Part shown: positions 44,322 to 53,768 of the stretch, in pieces
How the letters are laid out: each line of letters opens with the position of its first letter
Numbering within the stretch: the first letter of the stretch is position 1
The notes under the pieces: model-generated
The model's database searches: none
Told to the model about the DNA's origin: nothing
Seen by the model: only the letters and a program-made list of their open reading frames with translations
Assembly (NCBI RefSeq): GCF_003933745.1
Contig: NZ_RSEB01000001.1
Location: 496,001-560,000 of the forward strand
Reading direction: 5' to 3'
Source: Glycomyces terrestris
GTDB taxonomy: Bacteria; Actinomycetota; Actinomycetes; Mycobacteriales; Micromonosporaceae
Length of the DNA: 64,000 bases
Made by a program: the position numbers and the translations under genes

Positions 44322-45449
44322 TCAGCGTCGCCGCTCCGCGCCGGCCTCGATCGCGGCCCGGTAGACCTCCAGCAGCCGGGCGGCGACCTCGGGCCAGTCG
44401 TAGCGGCGGACCCACTCGTTCGCCCGCTCGACGTAGGCCGTGCGCAGCGCCGTGTCGTCGAGGAGCCGCCCGGCCTTCGCGGCGAGGTCGGCGGCGTCGC
44501 CGACGGCGAACAGCTCCCCCGCGCGGCCGTCGTCCAGGACCGAGCGGAACGCCTCGATGTCGCTGGCGAGCACGCAGGTGCCGGCGGCCATGGCCTCGGT
44601 GAGGATCATGCCGAAGGACTCGCCGCCGGTGTTCGGGGCGACGTACAGGTCGACGCCGGCGAGCATCGACGCCTTCTCCTCGTCCGAGACCGCGCCGAGG
44701 AAGCGCACCCGGGAGGCGGTCCCGGGGTCGAGCCCGGCGGTGGCGGCCTCGGGGTCGCCGCGGCCGACGACGAGGAGGTGCAGGTCGGGGCGGTCGGCGG
44801 CCAGGCGCGCGAAGGCGTCCCGCAGGATCGGGAAGCCCTTGCGGGGCTCGGAGAAGCGGCCCATGAACCCGATCGTGGGGCCCTCGGGCCGGTCGGCGAG
44901 CGGCGCGGCCTTGCGGTAGAACGCGACCGGGACGCCGTTGGGGATCTCGACGGCGCCGCCGCCGAGGTGCTCGACCTGGACCTTGCGCGCGTACGCGCTC
45001 ACCGCGATCCGCGCCGAGAGGTTCTCCAGGACCAGCTGCGCCATGTGCTTGCCGGCCGCGAGCATCCGCGAGCGCGTCATCGCGGTGTGGAAGGTCGCCA
45101 CGACCGGGCAGCGAGCGTTGAGCACCGCCAGGCACGACAGGCTCGGCGTGAGCGGCTCGTGGACGTGGATGACGTCGAAGCCGCCCTCGTTGCACCACTT
45201 GCGGACCCGCGCGGCCGAGAGCGGCCCGAACGCCAGGCGCGCGATCGACCCGTTGTAGGGCACGGCGACGGCCTTGCCGCCGGAGACGACGAAGTCGGGC
45301 AGGTGCTCGGTGTCGGTGGCCGGGGCCAGGACCGAGACGTCGTGGCCGGCGTCGATGAGGGTCTCGGCCAGGTCGCGGATGTGGAGCTGGACGCCGCCGG
45401 GGACGTCGAAGGAGTACGGGCTGACGATCCCGATCCGCAGGTCGCCCAT
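44322..45449 (-). CDS. pimA: Phosphatidylinositol mannosyltransferase PimA
   Basis: This 375-residue GT4 enzyme adds the first mannose from GDP-mannose to phosphatidylinositol at the inner face of the membrane. The N-terminus [20 protein letters not shown] and the segment [23 protein letters not shown] are close to mycobacterial PimA. The GDP-mannose site shows [13 protein letters not shown] (about 195-207), and the E-x7-E motif is in [17 protein letters not shown] (about 273-289). It starts one base after the patA stop. Confidence 0.94.
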   Translation of the reverse strand: MGDLRIGIVSPYSFDVPGGVQLHIRDLAETLIDAGHDVSVLAPATDTEHLPDFVVSGGKAVAVPYNGSIARLAFGPLSAARVRKWCNEGGFDVIHVHEPLTPSLSCLAVLNARCPVVATFHTAMTRSRMLAAGKHMAQLVLENLSARIAVSAYARKVQVEHLGGGAVEIPNGVPVAFYRKAAPLADRPEGPTIGFMGRFSEPRKGFPILRDAFARLAADRPDLHLLVVGRGDPEAATAGLDPGTASRVRFLGAVSDEEKASMLAGVDLYVAPNTGGESFGMILTEAMAAGTCVLASDIEAFRSVLDDGRAGELFAVGDAADLAAKAGRLLDDTALRTAYVERANEWVRRYDWPEVAARLLEVYRAAIEAGAERRR

Positions 45450-45450
45450 G

Positions 45451-46335
45451 TCAGGGCCGCACCGCGAAGTCGGCGGTCCAGAACCGCTGGAGCATGTGCC
45501 AGTCCGCCGGGTGGGCGCGGATGCCCTCCTCGAACGCGTCGGCCACGCGCTGGGTGGTGGACGCCAGGCGCTCGCGCAGCGGCCCGGCGCCGGTGTCGAC
45601 CGGACCCGAGATCCGGCAGACGGCCCGGTCCGGCTCGTAGTGGATGGCGGCGGTGAACAGCTCGACCCGGTTGCGGATCGCGAGCAGCGCCGGGCCGGAG
45701 GGGAAGGTCGTGGCCTCCCCGAAGAACTTCACCTCGGTGCCCGAGCGGGCCAGGTCGCGGTCGGCGACGAGCGCGACCACGTGCCCGGCGTTCAGCGCTT
45801 CGCTCAGGGCCGCTTGGGGGTTGCGGTCGCCGCCGGAGGTCGGGACGATGCGCAGCCCCAGCGACTCGCGGTAGGCGAGGAAGCGCCGGTAGACGCCTTC
45901 GGGCTTGAGCCGCTCGGCGACGGTGGTGACCGGGTCGCCGGAGACGCGCGAGACCCAGGCGCCGGCGAGGTCCCAGTTCCCGCAGTGCGGCAGGGCCACG
46001 ATGGAGCCGAGGCCGCGCTTCGCGCGGGCGCTGACCGGCTCGAAGCCGATCATCTCGAAGCGGCGCCGGAGGTGCGCGTCGTCCATCGAGGGGAGCCGGA
46101 ACGCCTCGATCCAATACCGGGCGTAGGAGCGCATGGCGTCGCGCACGAGCGCCTCGTCCGGCTCGCCGCCGACGACGCGGGCGAGGTTGCGGCGCAGCTG
46201 CTGCACGCCCCGGCCGTTCCTGCGGGCGGCCCGGTCGGCGAAGCGCCTGCTCAGGGCGTATGCCGCGGACTCGGGGAGGAGCCGCACGCCGCGCCAGGCG
46301 GCCAGGTAGGCCAGCTCGGTGAGGCGCTCAGGCAT
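45451..46335 (-). CDS. patA: Phosphatidylinositol mannoside acyltransferase
   Basis: This 294-residue enzyme of the lysophospholipid/lipid A acyltransferase family acylates the mannose of PIM. The H-x4-D-like catalytic motif is in VALPHCGNWDLAGAW (about 112-126). GHVVALVADRDLARSGTEVK (about 178-197) and the acceptor-region FPSGPALLAIRNRVEL follow. ATG 46335 overlaps the pgsA stop by eight bases (ATGCCTGA), the same overlap as in gltBD. The order pgsA-patA-pimA is as in M. tuberculosis. Confidence 0.92.
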   Translation of the reverse strand: MPERLTELAYLAAWRGVRLLPESAAYALSRRFADRAARRNGRGVQQLRRNLARVVGGEPDEALVRDAMRSYARYWIEAFRLPSMDDAHLRRRFEMIGFEPVSARAKRGLGSIVALPHCGNWDLAGAWVSRVSGDPVTTVAERLKPEGVYRRFLAYRESLGLRIVPTSGGDRNPQAALSEALNAGHVVALVADRDLARSGTEVKFFGEATTFPSGPALLAIRNRVELFTAAIHYEPDRAVCRISGPVDTGAGPLRERLASTTQRVADAFEEGIRAHPADWHMLQRFWTADFAVRP

Positions 46336-46957
46336 CGACGTGCTCCTCACTCGCGGCGAACGCGGCGCGGGCGTGGACGACGCGCTGGACCACGGTGATC
46401 GAGGAGAGGACCGCGAGCAGGCCCATGCCGGCCTCGAGCGCGAACGGCACGCCGAGGACCTCGGCGAGGACCGCGAGGCCGCCGAGGATGAGGCGCTCGG
46501 GGCGCTCGGCGATGCCGACGTTGCACTCGATGCCCAGGCTCTCGGCGCGGGCCTTCACATAGGACACGACCTGGCCGGAGACCAGGGCGGTGAGCGCGAG
46601 CGCGGCGCCGGCGAACCGGTCCTCGGTGAGCAGGAAGTACGCGAGGCTGGCGAAGATCGCGCCGTCGGCGAGGCGGTCGCAGACGGAGTCGAGGAGCGCG
46701 CCGAAGCGGCTGGTGGTGCCCTTGACGCGGGCGATCGCGCCGTCGAACATGTCGGTGAGCACGGACAGGGAGACGACGACGAGCCCGGCGAGCAGGCGGC
46801 CCTGCGAGAGCAGGGTGAGGGAGGCGGCGGCCACGATCGCGGTGCCGGTGATGGTGACGGCGTTGGCGGACACGCCCGCGCGGATGAGGAGTCTCGCGGC
46901 GGCGTCGACGTAGCGGCGTACGCCCGCTCGGCCGGAGGTCCGAAGGAACTTCGCCAT
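46328..46957 (-). CDS. pgsA: Phosphatidylinositol phosphate synthase (CDP-alcohol phosphotransferase)
   Basis: This 209-residue membrane enzyme joins CDP-diacylglycerol to inositol phosphate. The family motif D-x2-D-G-x2-A-R-x8-G-x3-D-x3-D is read as DMFDGAIARVKGTTSRFGALLDSVCD (about 68-93). It has about six membrane helices. ATG 46957 follows AGGAG at short spacing (three bases). In this setting the product feeds PimA and PatA. Confidence 0.93.
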   Translation of the reverse strand: MAKFLRTSGRAGVRRYVDAAARLLIRAGVSANAVTITGTAIVAAASLTLLSQGRLLAGLVVVSLSVLTDMFDGAIARVKGTTSRFGALLDSVCDRLADGAIFASLAYFLLTEDRFAGAALALTALVSGQVVSYVKARAESLGIECNVGIAERPERLILGGLAVLAEVLGVPFALEAGMGLLAVLSSITVVQRVVHARAAFAASEEHVDA

Positions 46958-47070
46958 GGTCTCCTGGTTTCTCGGCAGCGCCCAAGTGGGTGTTCGGGCG
47001 GATGGGTGCGGCGCCCGCTCCGGCCGACCGGAACGGGTCCATAGCACTGACTCTAACCGTGCCCGGGCGG

Positions 47071-47616
47071 TCACACCCGCTCCCATGCGGTCGCGAGTCG
47101 GTCGCGGGTGTCCGAGAGGTATTGCGGGAGGGTCTTGGTGCGCCCGATGATCGGCATGAAGTTCGCGTCCCCGCCCCAGCGCGGGACGACGTGCTGGTGC
47201 AGGTGCCCGGCGATGCCGGCCCCGGCGACCTGGCCCTGGTTCATGCCGATGTTGAACCCGTGGGCGCCCAGGGCCGAGCGCAGGACGGTCATGGTGCGCT
47301 GGATGAGCGCGCCCATCTCGGCGACCTCGTCGACGTCGAGGTCGGTGTAGTCGGGGACGTGCCGGAAGGGCACGACCATGAGGTGCCCGGAGTTGTACGG
47401 GTACTTGTTCAGCACCACGAACATCGACTGGCCGCGGGCGACGATGTTGCCCTCGCGGTCGTCGAGCTTGGGGATCTCGCAGAAGGGGCAGCCCTCGATG
47501 TCCGCGTCGTCGCCGGTGGGCTTGCCCTCCCCCTGGATGTAGGCCATGCGGTGCGGCGTCCACAGCCGCTCGTACCCGTCGGGGACGCCGACGCCTTCGC
47601 CTTCGCGCTCTTCCAC
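47071..47616 (-). CDS. HIT-family nucleotide hydrolase or phosphorylase
   Basis: This 181-residue protein has the histidine triad HLHQHVVPRW (about 139-148) and NIGMNQGQVAGAGIAGHLHQ before it, plus two cysteines in CPFCEIP (about 43-49) that could bind zinc. The M. tuberculosis counterpart in the same position (Rv2613c) is an AP4A phosphorylase, so that activity is likely. It is the first gene of the PIM operon, about 110 bases before pgsA. Confidence 0.9.
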   Translation of the reverse strand: MEEREGEGVGVPDGYERLWTPHRMAYIQGEGKPTGDDADIEGCPFCEIPKLDDREGNIVARGQSMFVVLNKYPYNSGHLMVVPFRHVPDYTDLDVDEVAEMGALIQRTMTVLRSALGAHGFNIGMNQGQVAGAGIAGHLHQHVVPRWGGDANFMPIIGRTKTLPQYLSDTRDRLATAWERV

Positions 47617-47685
47617 GGGACGATCCTAGGCCACCGGGTCGGAAACCGGTAACCCGACGAAATCCCCAGGACACGCCTCCTCGGT

Positions 47686-47691
47686 TAAGCT
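47686..47691 (+). promoter_or_regulatory. -10 box (TAAGCT) of a leaderless antiporter transcript
   Basis: TAAGCT, preceded by T, lies exactly six bases before the GTG of the antiporter gene, and there is no ribosome binding site. Confidence 0.5.
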
Positions 47692-47697
47692 CCGGAC

Positions 47698-49191
47698 GTG
47701 ACGTTGCCCCAGCTGTACCTCGTAGTGCTCATCGGCTGCGTCACCGTGCTCGTCTCCATCGCCGCGATCCGGGCGACCCACCGGCTCGGGCTCCCCGCGC
47801 TGCTGGTGTTCCTCGCGGCCGGCATGGTCCTGGGCGAGGACGGCGTCGGCATCCCCTTCGAGGACTTCGAGCTGGCGCAGGTGCTGGGGACGTTCGCGCT
47901 CGCGCTCATCCTCATCGAGGGCGGCCTGTCGACGCGCTGGCGGGCGATCTCGGGGCAGCTGGCGCCGGCGTCGATGCTCGCGACGGCCGGCGTCGGCGTC
48001 TCGGTGACGGTGACGGCGCTGGGCGCGCACTACCTGCTCGGCTTCGAGTGGCAGACGGCCCTGGTCATGGGCGCGGTCCTGGCGTCGACGGACGCGGCGG
48101 CGGTGTTCTCGGAGCTGCGCGGGGTGGGGCTGCCGAAGCGGCTGAGCGGGACGCTGGAGGCCGAGTCGGGCTTCAACGACGCGCCCGCGGTGATCCTGGT
48201 GCTGGCGTTCTCGGCGGCCGAGGGGCTGCCGAACACGTTCGAGCTGCTCGGGCTGCTGGTGTGGGAGCTGGCCGTCGGCTCGCTCCTCGGCCTGGCGGTG
48301 GGCGCGGGCGGGGCGTGGCTGCTGCGGCGGCTGGCGTTGCCGGTGTCGGGCCTGTACCCGCTCGCGGTGTTCAGCCTGGGCATGGCCGCGTTCGCGGCGG
48401 CCGGGACGCTGCACGCGTCGGGGTTCATCGCCGCGTACCTGGCGGCGCTGGTGCTGGGGAACTCGCGGCTGCCGCACCGGGCCGCGACGCAGTCGTTCGC
48501 GAGCGGCCTGGGCTGGGTGGCGCAGCTGGGCATGTTCGTGATGCTCGGGCTCCTCGCGTCCCCGGACAACCTGCTGCGGATGCTGGTGCCGGCGCTGGTC
48601 CTCGGCGCGGTCCTGACGCTGGTGGCGCGGCCGGTGTCGGCGTGGCTCAGCCTGGTCCCGTTCCGGTTCTCCGCCAAGGAGAAGGCGCTGCTGTCGTGGG
48701 CGGGCCTGCGCGGGGCGGTGCCGATCGTCCTGGCGACGATCCCCCGCTCCGAGCACCTGCCGGGCGCGCAGTCGCTGTGGGACCTGGTGTTCATCCTCGT
48801 CGTGGTGTTCACGCTGCTCCAGAGCCCGACCCTGCCCTGGGTCGCGAAGCGGCTCGGGCTGGCGCAGTCGGGCGTGGTGCAGGAGGTCGACATCGAGACG
48901 GCCCCGCTGGACGCCGTGGACGGCGAGGTCCTCACCATCACCGTCCCCAAGGGGTCGGGCCTGGCGGGCATCCGGATCTTCGAGCTGCGCCTGCCCGAGG
49001 GCAGCGCCATCGCGGGCGTGGTCCGCGTCGACCGGCTCTTCGTGCCCGCCAAGGCCGACCGGCTGCGCTCGGGCGACCAGCTCATCGTCGTCACCACGCC
49101 GCGCCTGCGCGAGGCCACCGAGCAGCGCCTCACGGCCCTGGCGCGGGCGGGGCGGCTCGCTCGCTGGCTCGGCGAGACCGGCAAGGACTGA
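47698..49191 (+). CDS. Potassium/proton antiporter with C-terminal TrkA-C domain
   Basis: This 497-residue protein has 12 to 13 membrane helices of the CPA (NhaP2/CvrA-like) cation-proton antiporter fold. Key transport residues are visible in GAVLASTDAAAVFSELRGVG (about 123-142) and LEAESGFNDAPAVILVLAF (about 153-171). A cytoplasmic TrkA-C/RCK-C domain (about 410-480, LTITVPKGSGLAGIRIFELR) should sense nucleotides or ions. It begins an accessory block lying between the HIT gene and thrS, which are adjacent in M. tuberculosis. The stop overlaps an ATG in frame with the lipoprotein gene downstream. Confidence 0.9.
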   Translation: MTLPQLYLVVLIGCVTVLVSIAAIRATHRLGLPALLVFLAAGMVLGEDGVGIPFEDFELAQVLGTFALALILIEGGLSTRWRAISGQLAPASMLATAGVGVSVTVTALGAHYLLGFEWQTALVMGAVLASTDAAAVFSELRGVGLPKRLSGTLEAESGFNDAPAVILVLAFSAAEGLPNTFELLGLLVWELAVGSLLGLAVGAGGAWLLRRLALPVSGLYPLAVFSLGMAAFAAAGTLHASGFIAAYLAALVLGNSRLPHRAATQSFASGLGWVAQLGMFVMLGLLASPDNLLRMLVPALVLGAVLTLVARPVSAWLSLVPFRFSAKEKALLSWAGLRGAVPIVLATIPRSEHLPGAQSLWDLVFILVVVFTLLQSPTLPWVAKRLGLAQSGVVQEVDIETAPLDAVDGEVLTITVPKGSGLAGIRIFELRLPEGSAIAGVVRVDRLFVPAKADRLRSGDQLIVVTTPRLREATEQRLTALARAGRLARWLGETGKD

Positions 49192-49226
49192 TGCAACCGA
49201 TCCGGCGGCGGGGGCGTCCTACCGCC

Positions 49227-49643
49227 ATGCGCATGAAGCTCCTCGGTGCCCTGGCACTCCTGGCCCTCGTCCCCGCGGCCGCGGCGTGCGGGGTCGCCAC
49301 ACCGACCCTGGCCCCCGCCGACCCGGCGACCGACGCGGCCGAGGTGGGTCCCGCCGCCCCGGCGGAGTCCGAGCAGGAGACCGGCACGCTCGTCGTCGCG
49401 GTGACCGACGACGCCGGCACGCCCCTGGAGGGCGTCCCGCTCGAACTCACCGCGCTCGACATCGACAACACCGTCCCCGACTGGGAGTCCGCGCCGCTGA
49501 CCGGCCCCGACGGCACGATCGAGATCACCGGCCTCCTCGGCGAGTACCAGGTCGCGACCGTCCGCGACGGCACGAACGACCTCGGCACGGTCGTCGTCGA
49601 ACCGGGCGCGGCCGCCCGCCTCGACCTCGTCCTCGCGTCCTAG
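49227..49643 (+). CDS. Lipoprotein with a beta-sandwich domain
   Basis: This protein of about 138 residues has a lipoprotein signal peptide (KLLGALALLALVPAAAACG) with the lipid-accepting cysteine at about residue 21. After an Ala/Pro-rich linker, residues 50-138 form a carboxypeptidase-regulatory or SpaA-like beta-sandwich (GTLVVAVTDDAGTPLEGVPL). The start is uncertain: ATG 49227, ATG 49233, or ATG 49191, which overlaps the antiporter stop. It probably sits on the outer face of the membrane. No specific role can be assigned. Confidence 0.78.
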   Translation: MRMKLLGALALLALVPAAAACGVATPTLAPADPATDAAEVGPAAPAESEQETGTLVVAVTDDAGTPLEGVPLELTALDIDNTVPDWESAPLTGPDGTIEITGLLGEYQVATVRDGTNDLGTVVVEPGAAARLDLVLAS

Positions 49644-49728
49644 ACGCCCGCGCCCGCGGGGGAACCGCGACGTGCGGCGGTGGGCCATACTGGAGTCACG
49701 GCCGTTCCCTTCCCGCGTGGAGGCGCGT

Positions 49729-51318
49729 GTGTCCGGACACCCCCCGAGCCAGTCTGAATCCCAGAATCCGTCCCGCAGCCAGACCGTCTTCGACGAGTGC
49801 CTGAACCTGACGCGCGGGCTGCCGCATCTCGCCGGTCTGCACGGCGAGCTGGCCGCCGCGCGCGAACGGCTCGGCCGGCCCCTGCGCGTCGCCATCGCCG
49901 GCCAGGCCAGCCGCGGCAAGTCCACCCTGGTCAACGCCATGATCGGCCGCGACGAGCTCGCGGTGGGTCGGGCCGAGACCACCGCGGTCGTCACCGAGCT
50001 GTCCTACGCCGACCGCCCCGCCGTCACCGTCAGGTACGAGGACGGGAGCGTCGCCCGCGGCCGCCCCGAGGACCTGCACCGGCTGACCGTCCGCGGCGGC
50101 GACGGCGAGCGCCCCGCACCGGGGGTCGCGCGGGTCGAGTACGGCGTCCCGAGCGAGTTCCTGAAGTCCTTCCGGCTGCTCGACACGCCCGGACTGGCGA
50201 GCGTGTACGAAGAGGACGGCTCGGCGACCGAGGAGGCCCTCGGGCTCCGGTCCCACCGCGACAGCGAGTCGGCCCTGCGCGCCGCCGACGCGCTCGTCTT
50301 CCTCATCGACAGCGAAGTCCACGAGGAGGACTTCGCGCTCGTCGAGCGGTTCGCGGAGAAGACCCCCGGGAAGGTCACCCCGGTCTACGCGATCGGCGTC
50401 TACGCCAAATGCGACCTCCATTGGCGCGCGAGCGATCCCGAGGCCGACCCGCTCGAGCGGATGATGCGGGCCTCCGGCGGCCGGCAGCCGGGGCCGCAGC
50501 TCTCGCGGTACTTCTTCGTCACCCTCCCGGTCGCGGCCGTCGCCGCCCACGGCGCGGCCCGGCTCACCCCCGGGATGCTCGCGACCCTGCGGGCCCTGTC
50601 GCGGACGGACCCGGCCGAGCTGGCGTCGCGGCTGCGATCAGGACGCCGGTTCGTCGACGGCGCCGACGGCGCGGGCGAGACCACCGCCGAGGACCGGCTG
50701 GCGCTGTTCGAGGCACTCCAGGCGTGGGGCGTGTACCGGGCCTGCCGCCACCTCGCGAAGCACCCCGAGGCCGGAGGGGACGAGCTGCGGGCGCACCTGC
50801 GGTCGATCAGCGGCGTCGACACGCTCAACGAGCGGCTGTCGCAGCACTTCGGGAACCGCGCGGCGTTCATCAAGCTCCACTCCGGCCTCCACCGGGTGCG
50901 GCGCAGCGCCGCCGCGGCCAAGCCGGGCGCGGACCGGGCCGAGCTGGCGGTCCTCGCGCTCGTCGAACGCAAGCTCAACTCGCTCGAATACGAGGACTCC
51001 AGCCTCGACGAGCTGAACGCCCTGGCCGCGTTCTACGCCGGCGTCACCGGGTTCACCGACGAGGAGCGCGAGGAGATCCTGCGCGTCACCGGCGAGCACG
51101 GCACCCGCTGCGAGCAGCGGCTCGGCCAGGAGGAGGGGACGCCGCTGCGGGCGCTGGAGGCGCACGCCGTGGCGCGGGTCGCGCACTGGGCGCGCCGCTC
51201 CGAGGGCGGCTCGCTGCCCGGCCGCAGCCGCTACGTCGCGCGGATCATCCGCGACAGCTACGAACGGATCCTCAACCGCGTCAGGCAGGCCCATGCGCTG
51301 CTGGACATCAGGGAGTGA
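49729..51318 (+). CDS. Dynamin-like GTPase (first of two)
   Basis: This 529-residue protein is a bacterial dynamin-family GTPase, IniA/IniC-like in general form. The P-loop is GQASRGKST (58-66), the switch 2 motif is DTPG (152-155), and the G4 position reads AKCD (in YAKCDLHW) in place of the usual NKxD or TKxD. The C-terminal half is helical, with KLNSLEYEDSSLDELNALAA. I see no strong membrane helix, so membrane contact would be peripheral. GTG 49729 follows GGAGG. It opens a four-gene operon with a GrpE-like protein two bases downstream, a second dynamin and an Hsp70. Confidence 0.85.
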   Translation: MSGHPPSQSESQNPSRSQTVFDECLNLTRGLPHLAGLHGELAAARERLGRPLRVAIAGQASRGKSTLVNAMIGRDELAVGRAETTAVVTELSYADRPAVTVRYEDGSVARGRPEDLHRLTVRGGDGERPAPGVARVEYGVPSEFLKSFRLLDTPGLASVYEEDGSATEEALGLRSHRDSESALRAADALVFLIDSEVHEEDFALVERFAEKTPGKVTPVYAIGVYAKCDLHWRASDPEADPLERMMRASGGRQPGPQLSRYFFVTLPVAAVAAHGAARLTPGMLATLRALSRTDPAELASRLRSGRRFVDGADGAGETTAEDRLALFEALQAWGVYRACRHLAKHPEAGGDELRAHLRSISGVDTLNERLSQHFGNRAAFIKLHSGLHRVRRSAAAAKPGADRAELAVLALVERKLNSLEYEDSSLDELNALAAFYAGVTGFTDEEREEILRVTGEHGTRCEQRLGQEEGTPLRALEAHAVARVAHWARRSEGGSLPGRSRYVARIIRDSYERILNRVRQAHALLDIRE

Positions 51319-51320
51319 CG

Positions 51321-51878
51321 ATGATGAGAGACCTCCTGCGGCTCCCGGGGCGCGGCGGGCGGCGCTCGCGGCGGCGCCGGGAGCTGACCGCGCAGATCGC
51401 CTACCGCGTCGCCGAGCTGTACGGGGTGGGCGACGGGCGGGAGGACCTGTCGGCCCGGCGGATCGACGAGGTCGCGGAGCTCGAGTTCGCGCTCGCGGTC
51501 CTCGACGGCCTCGCCCCGGTCGAGGCCGAGGCCGAGCGCGCCGCGCCGCCGCCCGGCCAGGGGCCCCCGGAGATCGTGCTCAAGCTCGTGCGCGTCCACG
51601 ACCGGCTCGACATGGCGGCCGACCGGGACGCCGAGTCGGCGCCGCTCGTCAAGCGGTTCCGGAACGACGTCCTCGAGCTGCTCGCCGTTTCCGGAGCGGA
51701 CCTGGTCGAGCGGGACGGGCCCCTCCAGCCCCCGCTGCACGAGGTCCTCTCGACCGTCCCGACCGCCGACCCCGCCCTGGTCCACCACGTGGCCCGCACC
51801 GTGCGGCCCGGCGTCCGCTGGAACGGCCGGCTCATCCGGCCCCAGCAGGTCGTCGCGTACGTGGAGGAGGGCCGGTGA
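51321..51878 (+). CDS. GrpE-like protein (putative nucleotide exchange factor)
   Basis: This protein of 185 residues has a very basic start (GRGGRRSRRRRELTAQIAYR). Its C-terminal part resembles the GrpE beta-domain: VKRFRNDVLELLAVSGADLV, then PPLHEVLSTVPTADPALVHH and VRPGVRWNGRLIRPQQVVAY. The pattern D/E-P-x-x-H-E, then a GT/RT, then G-x-x-x-x-x-x-L-R-P-x-x-V is that of GrpE, although the long N-terminal dimer helix is short or missing. I infer that it exchanges ADP on the Hsp70 encoded downstream. The gene lies two bases after the first dynamin gene, and its stop overlaps the GTG of the second dynamin gene (GTGA). Confidence 0.68.
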   Translation: MMRDLLRLPGRGGRRSRRRRELTAQIAYRVAELYGVGDGREDLSARRIDEVAELEFALAVLDGLAPVEAEAERAAPPPGQGPPEIVLKLVRVHDRLDMAADRDAESAPLVKRFRNDVLELLAVSGADLVERDGPLQPPLHEVLSTVPTADPALVHHVARTVRPGVRWNGRLIRPQQVVAYVEEGR

Positions 51879-53743
51879 CGGGCGTGCACGACGCGGTCGC
51901 GGCACTGCGGCGCGAGGTCCTCGACCTGTACCGGGAGGTCGTCCGCGTCACCGGGGCGGACCTCTCGGAGGCGTCGCGGGTGCGCCTGCGCGAGAGCCGC
52001 TCCCGGCTCGCCTCCGACAGGTACACGGTCACGGTGTGCGGCGAGTACAGCCGCGGCAAGTCGAGCCTGATCAACGCGCTCGTCGGCCGCCCCGACCTGC
52101 TGCCGGTCGGCATCCGCGCGACGACCTCGACGATCGCCACGATCCACTGGGGCGCCGAGGCGAAGGCGGCGGTCCGCACCGACGGCGAGGACGGGCGCCC
52201 CGTCCAGCGGGAGGTCCCGGTCGGCCTCCTCGCCCGGTACGGCTCCCAGGCCGGCAACCCGCGCAACCGCGAGCGCGTCCGCTCCATCGACGTCACCGTG
52301 CCGTCCCCGGTGCTGCGCCGCGGCCTGGTCCTGGTCGACACGCCCGGGATCGGCACGCTCTACCCCGAGCACACCGCCGTGACGAACGCGCTCCTCCCGC
52401 GCACCGACGGCATCCTGTTCGTGTGCAACGTGATCGACCCGATGTCGAAGCCGGAGCTGGAGTTCCTGCGGCGCGCCAACCGGTGCTGCCCGACGGTGCT
52501 GGTCGCCGCGACCAAGGCCGACCGGATCTACGACGCCGCGGGCGCCGTCGCCGACATCGCCGAGCGGATCGGCGGGGCGCTCGACCTCCCGCCGGAGCAG
52601 GTCCGGGTCGTTGCCGTCTCGGCGACCGAGCGCGAGGCCGAGCTCGCCGAGGGCCGAGAGGACGGCGACTCCGGCTTCGCCGAGCTGGAACGGCAGCTGT
52701 GGGAGGGCCTGGCGGCGACCTGCGTCGCGCCGCGCGTCGAGCGGGCGCTCGGCGAGATCACCGCGGTCGTGCGCGAGTCGGCCGCGCCGGTCGTCAACGA
52801 GTTCGCGAGCATGGGTCCGGGCACCGACCTCGGCGAGACCCTGGAGCAGCTCGCGAAGGAGCGGGCGCGCGCCACCGAGCTGCGCGGCCCGACCGCCCCG
52901 TGGCGGATGGAGCTGCGGCGCCGCGTCGGCGAGATCGAGCGGGAGCTGCGCGTCGAACTCGACCGGCGCTGCCAGGAGGCCAAGCGGGAGTTCAGGTTCC
53001 AGGCCGAGAACCCCACCGGCGGGGCCGACGCCCGGCAGCTCGCCGGCCAGGTGATCGCCGAGATCGGCGCGATCGTCGACGAGGTCGAGGCCGCGATGAT
53101 CGAGCGGACCAGCCTCGCCGCCGCGTCGATCGCCGAGCGCATCGCGGTGCCGCTGACGGTGGAAGGCACCGGGCACGAGCGGTACCTGCCGGTGATCGCC
53201 GTGCCGGCGGGCAAGGAGCCCGGCCGCAAGCGCGACCTGAGCTGGCTCCGCACCGGATTCGACTCCTCATGGGCCGCAGGGGCGTTCGGCGCCACGCTCG
53301 GCGGCGCGGTGGCGTCGGTCTTCGCGCCGGGGGCCGGCATGGTCATCGGCGGGATCGTCGGCGGGCTCCTGTTCAACATCATCGGGTTCATCAGCGGCGC
53401 CAGCGGGGAGTTCCAGCAGCAGCGCGGCGAGCAGCGCATCCACCAGGCCAAGCGCATGGCCCGCCTCATGGTGCCGGCCCTGGACCGGGAGATCCTCGAG
53501 ATCGGGCGACGGTTCGACGCCGTGGTCCGGCGGCAGCGGAGCGATCTGGAGCACCGCGTCGAGGACGAGGTGGAGCGGTCGCTGACCAGCCTCGAAGCCT
53601 CGGTGCAGCGGCTGGAGGCGTCCGCCGACCGCGACGCGCGGGGCCTGGAGGACCGCCTCGCCGAGCTGCGCCGCCGGAACGAGGAGTACGAGGTCCTCAC
53701 CGGGCGGCTGAACGCCCTCCACGACCGGCTGACACGGCTCTGA
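51875..53743 (+). CDS. Dynamin-like GTPase (second, with membrane-insertion segment)
   Basis: This 622-residue GTPase has P-loop GEYSRGKSS (56-64), a switch region TTSTIATIHWG, DTPGIGTLYPEHT (about 154-166) and G4 TKADRIYDA (about 213-221). A long helical stalk follows. At about 466-510 there is a glycine-rich hydrophobic stretch (GGAVASVFAPGAGMVIGGIV) that should insert into or tether to the membrane. A C-terminal coiled coil ends the protein. This layout fits bacterial dynamins that remodel membranes. GTG 51875 follows GGAGGAGG and overlaps the upstream stop. It differs strongly from the first dynamin, so the pair may form a heteromeric complex. Confidence 0.87.
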   Translation: MTGVHDAVAALRREVLDLYREVVRVTGADLSEASRVRLRESRSRLASDRYTVTVCGEYSRGKSSLINALVGRPDLLPVGIRATTSTIATIHWGAEAKAAVRTDGEDGRPVQREVPVGLLARYGSQAGNPRNRERVRSIDVTVPSPVLRRGLVLVDTPGIGTLYPEHTAVTNALLPRTDGILFVCNVIDPMSKPELEFLRRANRCCPTVLVAATKADRIYDAAGAVADIAERIGGALDLPPEQVRVVAVSATEREAELAEGREDGDSGFAELERQLWEGLAATCVAPRVERALGEITAVVRESAAPVVNEFASMGPGTDLGETLEQLAKERARATELRGPTAPWRMELRRRVGEIERELRVELDRRCQEAKREFRFQAENPTGGADARQLAGQVIAEIGAIVDEVEAAMIERTSLAAASIAERIAVPLTVEGTGHERYLPVIAVPAGKEPGRKRDLSWLRTGFDSSWAAGAFGATLGGAVASVFAPGAGMVIGGIVGGLLFNIIGFISGASGEFQQQRGEQRIHQAKRMARLMVPALDREILEIGRRFDAVVRRQRSDLEHRVEDEVERSLTSLEASVQRLEASADRDARGLEDRLAELRRRNEEYEVLTGRLNALHDRLTRL

Positions 53744-53768
53744 CCGTCCAGACAGGAGCGACCCCCGC

